A DNA stretch of 64,000 nucleotides, from assembly GCA_036362985.1 (NCBI GenBank), contig JAYGXS010000005.1, forward strand, positions 50,880,394-50,944,393, given 5' to 3'. Numbering within the stretch: position 1 is the stretch's first letter; every line of letters starts with the position of its first letter. A program made the position numbers and the translations under genes. Under the pieces are notes generated by a model. It saw only the letters and a program-made list of their open reading frames with translations. It was not told the DNA's origin and did not search any database. Shown piece after piece: positions 22,501-34,500 of this stretch. Origin of the DNA: Ligula intestinalis. Lineage: Eukaryota; Platyhelminthes; Cestoda; Diphyllobothriidea; Diphyllobothriidae.

Positions 22501-25500
22501 TTTCACGTGTAAATTGAAGGTGTGCGTGGCCGCGGACTATACTAATCTAACTACAGAACGGTAAGTTGGACCTCAGGTAATTTGAAGTAGATAACCTCTT
22601 AACCAGTTCAATTTTTCGGGACATTTAAGAAACCTGCAATTCGATAGTAGGGTTTTTCCGCAATAAGTTAAACGATAATATGGATTAGGAAAGTCTACAG
22701 ATATAAACCAACAAGACTTCTATATACAGTAAAATAAAAATGTATTTAGCGTTCATTTAATTATATTTAACTGCATGTTCTCTTTTCCTACACATAAAAC
22801 CCTATAACTACCGTTTTCGAAGGAAAGCATGCAAGGACTAGGCATTAATGAAAAGGGCCTACATGAGCTACTGTTGCCATATAAATTGAAGCACACTGTT
22901 GATCTTCCTGCAGATATTGCGGAATCGAATTTTAACAACCTCAAACAGTGGAATGAGTGAACATTTCTATGGATGCAAGTAGTTTACTTTGCAATTGAAG
23001 CAAGGCATAAAAAGTGCGTGCTAATTTGAGATTTGAGTCATAGCAAAGTAACTCACAAGAAGAGTAATCGTGAGTTAATCTGTGGTTCAGTCCATCTTTT
23101 TTTTACCCAACTATGGTTTTCGAATTTCTTCGAGTCGTATGAACAGTTTGTCTGCAGTCTGTAGGTGCATGGCAAGTTTCTAGGACGTCGTCAGCTCGTG
23201 TTCCGTGCGTGCGTGCGGCGCATGGCTGATTTCTCTTAGTGTCAACACCCGGCAAATGATCCAAACTCTCGGGTGAGTCATCTTTGTGTGTGATTTCCTG
23301 GCTCACTGCCGAAAAAGAGAACATGGGGGAGGGGAGGTCAAAATGGCCACATAGAGATGGGCGGGACGTCTAAAGCATACTGATTAGCCCGTAACTCGTA
23401 ATGGTAATGAGTGTGACGGGTACTATGCTACCCATGACCCGGGGTTGCTATGAGAGCTCCACGTCCGGACTGCCCTTTACCGGCGCGATCTAAAGGGCAG
23501 CAGAGCAGCTGGCGTATGCTGCAATCGGAATAATTATGCGTATAATCCGGCGCAGGTGCCTGAATCTTATGTAAGTATTCGGCTAACAACAGCAGCAGTT
23601 AACGTTGTTCATTCCAATTCACCACCTCAGCCGCAGGCCTAGGGGTGGCTCCAGCCTTGCCAGCCCCCCGGCGCCCATTTTCGATTTGGTCATGACACCG
23701 GATCAAGGTGGGATAGGTGGAAGGTGCTGTAGCTGCAAGGCTCTTCTACTACCACTTAAACCTCATCCACCTGTAAGTCACTACGTTTTTATTCAGCTTA
23801 CTGAAGCACGCGGTGGAGATCGTCGAAATTAACGATCAAACTATTACGCACATGACCTAGCGAGTACGTTTCTAACTACAAGCGAGCTCGTCATTTAACC
23901 ATCGTCATACGTGGTCACTTTTGGTTTTGAAGTTTTTAACTTGGCAGGGTAACTTAGTCCGAACTAGGGCTGAGGGTCCGGCTACAACGACACCTTCTTT
24001 CCTTGAGGTTGTGGTTTTTTTTCACGTTTGTAAGACCTCAGCTTGGTAAAGGTGATTTAATGTGAGAGCATTAACTTCACTTGGTGCAAACGTGACCTGG
24101 TTTGCCAGTTGAAAGTGGTCAGTGTGGGAGGAGAGATTTAGGTTGACGACGAGAGTCTCTCTCTTCCTCTAATAGAATATAATTCGCATGGACCTCTTCG
24201 TTCACTATCCCTCGTTTCTAGTGACGGACTATGTCACCTGTTGTCTCTAAATCGGACCAACACTCTGTTATCGGTCAATCGGGGATGAATGCCCTGTTAG
24301 GTATATCACGCACTATGATCTGTTATCCACTTCTTTTTTTTTGTCGCAAGCGGGTGAATCTGGGAAGAGATAATTTTGAGAAGGAGACGATTCGATCGCT
24401 GGGGCAATACTTTTATTCGCCTGACATTTCGATATTCGTCGCATATTCATCATCAGAGACATAATCAGAGAAAACGGTAGCAGAAATCGGTAATACATGC
24501 AAAGGAGTTTGCAGTATTTATAGGATACAGTCATAACTGCAAATATACGATGACAATTGACCGTAATTGTCTTCTTGCACGTGGATAGTTTGTTGGACGA
24601 CACACGGGCTCTGACCTGTTGAATTTTCATCACGAGCGGTGGACTCGGGCGTGATGATTGCCTGGTCATCTGGCCCTCCGGTACTGGTATAGGATGAGGA
24701 TTTAGTGGCCCGTCTCTTCGTCGATAGGCGATTTGCTTTGGCCAAATTGAGTCTGAGCACCGAATATGGATTGGGCAAATCGTTGCACTTGTTGATGGAT
24801 TGGGGGCCCGTGAACCATGACTCAAGTAGTTCTCGGCTCACCTGCTTGCCACCTCTTGCGAGAATTTCGGCCTCATCAAATTTGGATGTGTGGCTGGGTC
24901 TCGTCGAATGAGCCGCAACTTGAGAATTGACATTATTTCGCCGCACTGCTGCCGCGAGAGAATTTTGTAGACGATGTGATCCAAGACTGCCTAGTTATAA
25001 TCCCACTCTGTCACGTACGTCACCACTGTTACTCTGAGGGTAGCAGTTATCATCGTGGAGTTGGTCTAACAGGATGTTTATTAAAAATTCAAAAAGAATA
25101 GTTTGATCGTTTTTGGTTGCAGAGCCTGGGTAATTCTGCGACCCTTTTGACGGCAGTCTGCTTGTCGAAAAATGAACGAGTTTTTTGTACCTATCGCCTC
25201 AGTTGCGATTGCAAATACTTTTTTACAGTCTAAACTTGTTGCTCAGTTGAGATAAAGCCAATTTTGTTGCCCCTCTTTCCGCTCTCTCCCGTAATGCTAT
25301 ACAACGGATGAACGTAGGTTGCTTATATGGCCCATCGACAGGGCATGGAAACAGGAGCCACCCCTAGTACCAGGTGGCTTTGTGTGCAATTCAAGAAAAA
25401 TGTGGGTTATTCTTACAGAGTAGGGTAAAGGCAAAGTTTGGGCTTATTTTAGTTTAATATTATGGTTTACGCTTGAAGTAGGCTTCATTTCGGGGCTTCT

Positions 25501-28500
25501 TGGAATTTGGTAGAAGACCGCCTGTGTTACGTGGAGGAGCGGACGCTTGTACTCCTGTGTCCTGTCAGGGCACATTTAAGCTATTAGGACGGCCTGTCTG
25601 GCAAATGAGTGATGCTTCGGAGTTTGCTATCGAACCAAACACTAAGGTATTTGTGTTCTTCGTATCACAGATAGCCCACAAGGCTGCCATTTGCAGCAGG
25701 TGTACGCTCGCATGCGTGAATCCACTATTAGTAGTCGCATTTTAAACCGATAGCAGTTAGCCAGCGTAACTCAACTAGCACTGGCGACAGTTAAAAGCTT
25801 TCTGCCTCTGAAGCAGCGAGAATGGGGGGACGAGCGCAACCATTTGATGGGAAATAGTTTCCCACACTGATTTGTGCTTTTAGTTCCTACTGTCTGTTCG
25901 GTTGGATAGTGCATCTCTGTGTTTTGGTTGCATAACTGGTTCTGCTTCGCGACACTGAGCTGGACAGCGGGTGGCAAAGTGCGTCCTAGGGCAGGATAAC
26001 GGAGTCGTCCTCAGTGGTTTTTTTTTCTATTTGGAGAAGATTAACTGCGCTGTTCTCATATGCAAACAATTCCACTTGACTGGCATATTTTTCCGTCAGA
26101 TTGCATTTTTTTAATCAACATGGTTTCTTTTCTAAGTATATATTGACAAAGTACTACGTTCAAACGGTGCTTTTCCAATCAAGTTTGACGGAAACCTGTC
26201 GCGGTTTCGTTAAAATAGGCTGCGTCTTAAACTCAACTATCAGCCTTTTGATTATGCGTATGGGGGTTGGGGTGAGCTTTTTACGAATATCTGAAGTTTG
26301 CACTTTTGTCTTATTGTGTCTTATATTATTTTTTTCCTTAATACGAACGTCACCCTTACGGTTGCCAAACGTTCCCATCTCGCTGATACGCGTATTTTAC
26401 ACTTCCGTTATACTAAAGGGTTAGGCTTAAACTGTCAATTTAGACAAACATACCAAGAACAGTTTGGCTGTTATACAAACCGGTTTTTTAATTTACATAA
26501 AATCAAAAAGGGCATCTTAATTGCTTGAAGTGCATTTGGTTCAATTTTCAATCAACCAACGAATTGATGGGATGGAAAGCGAACAAGTTTTTGCCGTCCT
26601 GCCTGGGTTTTTTAATCCCAAATCTTTAGTTAGCGATGTTCAGCGCTTCGTGGTAAGAAAAGTTGTTTGACACTGCCAGTTTCTGTTTTTCTGTCCGAAA
26701 GTTCCCACAGATTAGACTCGGGCAGGTGGCGCCTCCAGGAAACCCCATTTATAACTCGTATTGATGAAGTCCACCAAACTATGCAGGCCCTGGCTACTCA
26801 GATTATTCACTGCCCGAAAGTACGTCAGCTGATGATAGACCACCTTGTCTGTGTTTCTATGACGCCGGGTACTGGACTGGAGCGAAGGAGACGTATCCAC
26901 CACGATGTTCCTATTCGTTACAAGTGCTTACTGCGACCATGTTGATGTCTGTTTTATGTTACATAATTATGTGTGGAAGCTGTCGGCAGTTCAGCAAAAT
27001 ACGATGCAAGTTATGCAACGTCTATCTCTCCGTGACGAACGTACAGTGGCGCTGTAGATTCCCGCCTACGACACCCCGTGCATCGTCTACGGGGCATAGG
27101 CTAGGCATCAAAGGAGTCTATCGGTGAATTCTGGTTCTTCTGTTGACTGCAACCAGCACGTCTGTAGCCAGTGCAGGATTGGGACTCAGTGTCTGATTAA
27201 TCACGTAACTTAGTCTTGTCACCGATACATGGACAACATAAAACGCAGGCCTGTGCCACAAAATTGTTGTCCACTGCAGTCCAACTCACGCCTAAGTTAC
27301 CTCTAAGCTTCGGGTTTCCCTTGGTTAAAAGGGATAAACCTACAGCCCCCAGTTGCTGGTCTCCCGCATATGCTTTCAATTAATTCTTTTTTAATGATCT
27401 CTCAGGTCCCACGCCGGCACTCTGTCCCGTGCTTCCCCCAACCCGCCAATGGAAAGCAACCTGAATGGATTCCCAGTAACACATCTGTCGCCCCCTGCAA
27501 TTCCCCCTCACAGCGGATGGTCGGAGGAGGTTAGTTAGAAGCCAGACCTCTTGCTATTCCTTACTACTTTTTTTCTCTACACCTTGTCTACACTTGACGT
27601 GCTCACGTGTTGTGACCGGCTCGCTTACGACCGGAATACCTTCCGATTAACATTTTAGAATTTTGGTGGAGCTTGTCAAAAGACTTTATGTTTTTTGTGT
27701 TTTCTGTGACTGGACATTTACGTCTGCTTTGAAGACAACGCTATATGCCTAAGCGACTGTACTAGGTTAATGACCGCATCCTCTCTACCCAATCTTTTAT
27801 TTTTAAACTTTAAAACCAGGGTGAGAGGACTTGTGGTTGTCCCTCGATGCACGCGCTGATAACATTAGACGTGTTTCAGTCGACTATTTAACAGCCTGTG
27901 GAATATGAAGTAGTCGATCCAGTAATCTAAGATAGAAGTGACCCAATAAGTGCAAACTAGAAAATATGAACGAAGACGTTGGCAACTAAAAACAACGTGC
28001 CTTTCAGCGTCTTATTGACTCTTGTGGCAAGTTCTTACAAGGCATATTTAACTGAGTACAACAAAAAAACTGTTCAATGTCACTACAAGACAGTGCAGTG
28101 CATTTTAGGAATCTCCCTTGTCTATTATGCCTTTACCAGAAAACACACCGAATGATTTTATGAAGGATGAAAGAGGAGGGAGATATTTTGTTGACGCTGG
28201 GCTCCTTCAGCTTGTTTTTGGGGCCTTGCTAAAGTTGAATTCCCTTTTTCCGTGGAACTGGTTTGTTTGGAAACCCCCCGTCAGGACTAGGAGCACCCCT
28301 CCCCGTAATACAGGCAGCATTGTGCGCATTTTCCGAAAGTATACCTATTCCTGCGTCCTACCCCCTAACAAAAAATCCTTATTGTAGTCCTAATTCTACC
28401 CTTAAACACGAACCTTGATTCTAATCCTAATTTCTCTGAAATGTATCGCAAAGCCACCTGTACCATGGAGCGTGTCTATTGCCCTGTTCCGCCAGAAGGT

Positions 28501-31500
28501 GAAGGGAGAGGCACATAGATGATCCTTCCGTATTTTTATTTCCGTTTTTGATATCGCACCTTGCTATGCCAAGTTATGTGAGGAGGATTAGTTTTTTTTT
28601 CCCAAAAGCACGAAACCACCATGAAAATTTTGATGGATCTAGGTTATAAACCTTTACACAGCAGTAAGTATCGAGCTGAGCTCACGGTGTCGACTTCATC
28701 GAAGAAATACTGATCCGCAGGGGCCATGAAAGGTACGCTATTTTTATGACTTCGGGCTTCCTCTCTCTCCCTCTCGGAACTTTTGAAAAAAATGTCCTCT
28801 TTTACTGTGCGCTGCGGTATTCTCAGACACATTTTTCAAAATATTTATGACCGTTGACCCCACCGAAGCAGTCATAAAATGTTTAGCCCGTTTGCGGCAT
28901 CTCTACATTTCACAGACGTCGCCGGCACAGACTGGTAGGTGATCGCCGCCGGGTTGGCAACGTGAAGGGCGTCTACCTCGCGCCCCGTCAACTGCGGTGT
29001 CCTCCGGTCGCGTGCCGTCTGGCAACTGGTCGTCCTCATTTGCTTACAGGAATACGCACAAATTAAACCCTTGGTCCGCTGCCGTGTGGGCGTATGTGCG
29101 TGCGTATCGGTCACTATTAGCAACCGTGCACACATCCTTCAGCTGGCCTCTGACTCAACCGTCCGGTGACGTTGAGTAAGCCAGTGACCACACCCTTAAA
29201 CACCGCCAACCTCGCTGCCTTCCCTTCCCTGCTCTTCGCAGCCGAGATCGGAGGCCCTAGGGCCTGAGTGAGGCAAGCGTCTTGGCGCAGTGATTGCGCA
29301 AAACTTCCTGAATGAATGAAAACGTTCGCGTTCCAAGTATTCGCATGGATGAGGAAGAAGGGTTGTCGAGCACGGGATCAATTTGTTCATTGTCCTGAGC
29401 TTTCGGGGTCCCATCGTCATAGTTAAAGGCATCAACAAAAATCAGACAACAGTTATAAGGGTCATCAGGCAGTCAGCTGTTATAGGGGGGAAGGGTTGGA
29501 AGGCGGGCGGAACTCATTAATTACCAATGTTGGTCGTGTGGGTATACCCGCGGAGGGCGATGTACACGGGCGCCAGCTCGATATGTTGGTTAACTGAGTT
29601 GTCATCCTAGGCCCAGGCTTCAATTAGTTCTCGTCCTGTCTCTTTGCCGATGTGAATAATCAGCCTTGCGACTGGGAAGTTTAATTTATAGCCCGTGGAC
29701 TCCCGCAAGAGCCCAAAAGCTCAGGACAATAAACAACTTGATCCAGTGGTTGTCAACCTTTCTTCCTGATGCAGCCAGACTACCTGTCAGGAGTTCGAGG
29801 CTGCCGCCGCCGCTGCTTGCGTGCTCGTATTGCCCGGAAAGAAACGAGATTCAACAGTCTAAGCGGGCAAGCGGGTTTCAGAAAGCAGTTAGAAAGGAGA
29901 AGACCCCATGGCTGAAAGAAGAATTTTATTGGCTTGACGTTCTGGGTTCTTGCTGGAATCCATCATCAGAGGCAATCGTACAAAAGGGTGATAGAGGCAC
30001 AGAGCGCTCAGTATTTGTAGTCCTTAGGGGGTCCATAACCATATGTCTACTAAGGTTAATAGTGGTCTCGCAAGATGTGACAACCACGTTAGCGGCGAAC
30101 AGCTCGAGTCATGGTTTTCGTGCTGGCACTGACTCGCCGTGCCCATATTATGTATTTGGCTGAATAGGGAACACAGCCACTTTGGAAGGGGGGAATCACC
30201 AACAATTTTGACGACAGCGGATCCAATTTTTTCGTAATTATCATGCCAAAATCCAACATGGATGATAAATTCAAGGCAATTAACGACGCGGACGTGGACT
30301 GTCAGGTCATTATCGCATCAAGCAAGACCTCAGTGGTGATCGCGAGAGCTTCTAATTGTAGTAAACCTGTGGTCGCGTGGTCACGATGGACTATAAATAC
30401 TGTGCACCTTGTGCCTCTGTTAGCTTGTTCTGCAATCCTATCTGATAATGCTTTGGAGCGAGGATCCGAAATGTTAGGCCAATAAACTGCTTGTTCTAAC
30501 AATCTAATCGTCTCTTTCTGAAATGTAAACTGTGTAAATAACACGCAGTTCGTGTTTTTGGCGTGCGCTGTGTGGCTGGAAGCAGGCAATGGTTGGACTC
30601 CAACCTTTATTGTACGCTTGTAGCCAACTTGCCCTGTAATTGAATGTAGACGCACATGCAATGGATTCATCAAACGCCGTCTGACCTGATAAAGGGAGCA
30701 TCCGCAATATTTGCTGTAGTGAAACATTCGTTTCTTTATTTGTGATTTAGTGCTTTCTCAGGCAGTGCACAGGAATACTTGGTGATACCCTTGGCAAAAC
30801 GTCTTTGCAGCATGAACTGTAATCAGGGGAGGAGCTTATTTGGAATTTGGAGTACGTGTTGTTCATGGTGATAAAAGTTCATCTAACGAAGATAGAATTG
30901 AAATCGCACCAGTCCTTTTAGGCAAGTTGATACCCTTTGTTAATTTCCAACCAAACTTGTGTTTGGAAAATTGGAAGTGTGAACATCACGGCACGTCTGC
31001 GGTATACGGAGTGTGATGTCAACCTAAACAAACCACACTGGCAGCCACAGAGCTTTCACTTTGCCTTTCTCCACACTGGTTACTTACAGTCAAAAAAGTA
31101 ACTATTATTATGTGGCGTTTGGTCGACTTATCTTGCATGTTCATGAAGACCTGTGTCTCTGAAGTCTTTGATTTTAATCCTGCTGCCTTCATTCTACCTC
31201 CAGTCTTCGGCCTTCCGCACCAGGGGCTGTCCCAAAGTGACTCGCTCTCTGTCCCTCTTTTCGCCCTCGCAACCTCTTCCACCTGTCAATTTGCCGGACC
31301 GATGTGAATCCAAAGCAAGCAATACAGGCGGAACAGATTCCGGTATTTTCACCTCGTCGAAATCCTTTAGTCCGTACAGACAGTCAGGCTGTGGATTGGC
31401 TCGCTCGAATACCATCGGGTTAGTTGCGTTTTTCATACGTTTAACTTAATACCCCTTTTTTAATTTGGGCAACTTGTGAGTTTGGAATTCCAACGCTCGC

Positions 31501-34500
31501 TTTAAGAAGGATAGTGCAGTATCGTCGTTTGCACTGTTACGAATCGGCCACTCAACCTGCAGACATACCCAATCTCTTCTTATCTAATCGGTTGGAGGAG
31601 AGTCTCAGGAAGACGCTGTCTATCATCTAACTTAACTGTGGGCGGCAGGACTGTCTTTAGAGATACCTTTTGGTTTTGACTTATAACAATAACCTATTTT
31701 TACATTTTCAGTATATTTACTTTCTCTTTTTTCGTTAAAGTCCGCTAATATAAGGTATAATTTCCATTTTTTCGTTCAATTACGCCAATATAAGGTTGAA
31801 TTTCACATAGTTGGCATCAGTTGCCTGGGCAGCAAGAGTTTATGTTAACGGATTTGATTCTATTAAGTACATTGAAACAAATATAAGTCTTTTCAACTTA
31901 ATATTTTTTAACGCTCCCACCACAAATAAATATTCTTGGTTAGTAAATGCAAATGAATATTTATTTGTGGCGGGAGTGTTCAAAAAATATTAAGTTGAAG
32001 ACATGACAGTTTTGCCCTGCGGGCTAACCGATGCGTCTACAGGTTGCAAACGGTTGCTGGAGCTTTAGCAAAGGCATGCTTAGTAAGTAGTCGCAAATCC
32101 TCCACCAGGAAACTTTCAGGCGGAATTTGACACCGATACAGCAGATCCGTTCATCACAAATAGGCCATGAGGATAGATCTTCAGTACAATTTTGTTCTGT
32201 TAAGAAAAAGATGGACAAGCGCCTTTAAAATACCCATTGATGCCTAAGAAAAAGCAAACAAAGGTTACATAATTGCAGACAACAATAGAGCAGCCGTCGT
32301 CTAGTTTAATGAAGTAAACATAAACGACTACTTGCTAACTATTAGTAGTATAATTACAGGCAACGGGTTTGTTGGTCAGTGTGTAAATGGGTAGCTTGAT
32401 GTGTGTGCAGTTCGCTCTTAAATATTTTTAGCACTTGACCAAAGTTTCATGTCATTATTCGCAGTTTTACCCGCTGCAGTCCAGTATAGTAGCGCAATAG
32501 ACAAAAAAAATCAGTCTTTGAACCTTTCAACCGCCCAGCGTAATATACTTTCCGGTAGGCCATGGCTTAATTGTGCTTTTGAACGATGGCGGGGGGCTAT
32601 GGTCCCTGCCCCCTCTGATTGAACGTTTTGACGGCTGAACGCAATGAATGCAGCATTTTCTTACTCGTTAACAATATCAGAAAAAAAGCAAGTCCTACTC
32701 ACACACAGAATCAAGCTGTCAGTTCGTCCAGCAAAATCGATTATATCCATTTTGTAGAGTTTTGTGTTTGGGTACTGGATATAGTACTTTGCTGGTTATT
32801 GCCCCTAGAATTAAACATCTGATACTTTCTAACCTAAACCTAAGTGACCTCTGATTGTTGAATCCGTTCGCACCTTTAAAAACTATCGAAAAATGATATG
32901 TCATAACAATATTTTCGAACTACTTTTGATCGCTGAGCGAGCGTTCAACTAGCACAATCGGGACACGCAAAACTTTGCTACGATAGAGGCAGTCGGAGAG
33001 GAGAAGATCGATGTTGGGTGTGTCCTGTGACGTCGGATATATGTTAGTTTGTTAGTTTCTTTTTTTTTCAACTGATGCAGACCTTTGACATTATGGACAT
33101 GTAGGAGGGGATTGGAAGTTGGCAGTATTCTGGGGTCGTCCACAAACAGCGACTTGAAGAAGAAAAGGCAATGTCGAACGTTAAATATTGGAGGGAGAGC
33201 GTTCGTGGTTGAGACATCAGCATGCTTATTCAGATAAGAAGAATGCTCGACAAAAGCAAGAAAGGGGGAGCGTTTGAAGCGGGTTACTGATGGGCATGGG
33301 ACTACAACCTCGGATACGGGGTACTGCAATGGGTGGCCTAGACATCGAACCTGGGAGCCGAAGGTTGTGTTCAAAGTCTAGGAACGCTGATTCTCCGTTT
33401 AGTTACTTCTAATAAAATCCTCCATTAAGCGTTTGTCATTGTGTATGTGGCCAATAGGACTGAAGATTAGTCGACTACACGTGTCCGGTATCTTCCTACC
33501 CGCTAACACACTGAGAATCAGGAACAGAACGAGACAACCGACGTCAGCCGGTCTCACCCAACACCAGGTGGTGCACCACCAGAGACTCAATTTCGTGATC
33601 TGTTGGTTAAAATTTAAATGCCCTAACAATTGATCCAGATGAATAGGCAAGATACCCTTTATAGTTTTTGCTGAGAACATTTTGCCATGACTGAGGAATA
33701 TAGGATAGACCGAGTTTTGGATGCAAAGTAGGTTCCACTTGACTCTTCGAACCTTGTTCAACGCTCTATATGAATAGCCTAATAAGAAATTATCGGAGCT
33801 TTCTTTGCAACCACTGGGACTGGATTTGTATTTGCTTGTGCTTTCGGTTTGGTACAAGATATCATCCTCAAAGTCAATAAGGGTGCAGCGAGGATTGATG
33901 TGTTTTGTATTACATCTACAGCGATTACAGTGATCGCTCTTTCGTTTTTTTGCAGCAAGAACCTGCGGCTCATCTATTTGCTGCAATTCGAAAGCGATTT
34001 CTCTGTTCTTTAAGATTAACTGGCAATTAAATTTTAAAGTCACTAACGAAATTAAAGTTTCCCATTCGGAGTGTCGTAGAAACTTCCTCCTATGTCGTAG
34101 GCCGCCATTAAAAGCATTATTCTCCTGCTATGTTTAGTGCTGTTATACTGAATAGCCTGACTTACTTAGGTTAGTCCTAGGTTTGTGTACTGTGAGACTG
34201 AGTTTAAGATGCCTAGGGAACTGCTAGAAGGAAGGATCCGCATTCTAAATGTCCCATTTGTAAACCCACGGCCTTGTTACGCCATAGTTTACTAGTGCTG
34301 TGGAGCATTCACATACTTTTTTTTTTTTATTTCCATTCCCCCTCCTGCAGATCCTCTGTCCGTGACCATACTTCATTCAGTCGGTCCAGCGGTCGAGGTT
34401 CATTCAGCTTGAGCACTGAAACGCCGGAGTCGAGTTTTAGCTCAAATTCTCTCAGCAGAAATGTACGAAACGGATCCTCTCGCAACTTTGATTACGCCGT

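Larger units (their letters stand above)
16861..27405 (+). other. Long intron between afadin-like exons 5 and 6
   Basis: 10.5 kb. It contains an R3 relative (18075-18290), a very AT-rich stretch with no other signal (about 20040-21600), the R7 inverted pair (22290-22905), the minus-strand Penelope-like remnant (24380-24960) and an R5 copy (26675-26870). A phase-0 open stretch near 17585-17630 (QLQDEFATIGMET) does not fit the phase of exon 5. Confidence 0.55.
27530..31203 (+). other. Intron between afadin-like exons 6 and 7
   Basis: 3.7 kb. The first 1.8 kb shows nothing recognisable. From 29385 on there are several hammerhead-like repeat fragments in both orientations (29385-29440, 29690-29760, 29900-30090, 30360-30530). 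Confidence 0.55.
31419..34350 (+). other. Intron between afadin-like exons 7 and 8
   Basis: 2.9 kb. It holds the R2 fold-back and an unexplained minus-strand open frame (33399-34043). A perfect 14-base palindrome GGTGGTGCACCACC lies near 33567. An intron of 615 bases (34542-35156) between exons 8 and 9 shows nothing recognisable. Confidence 0.5.
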
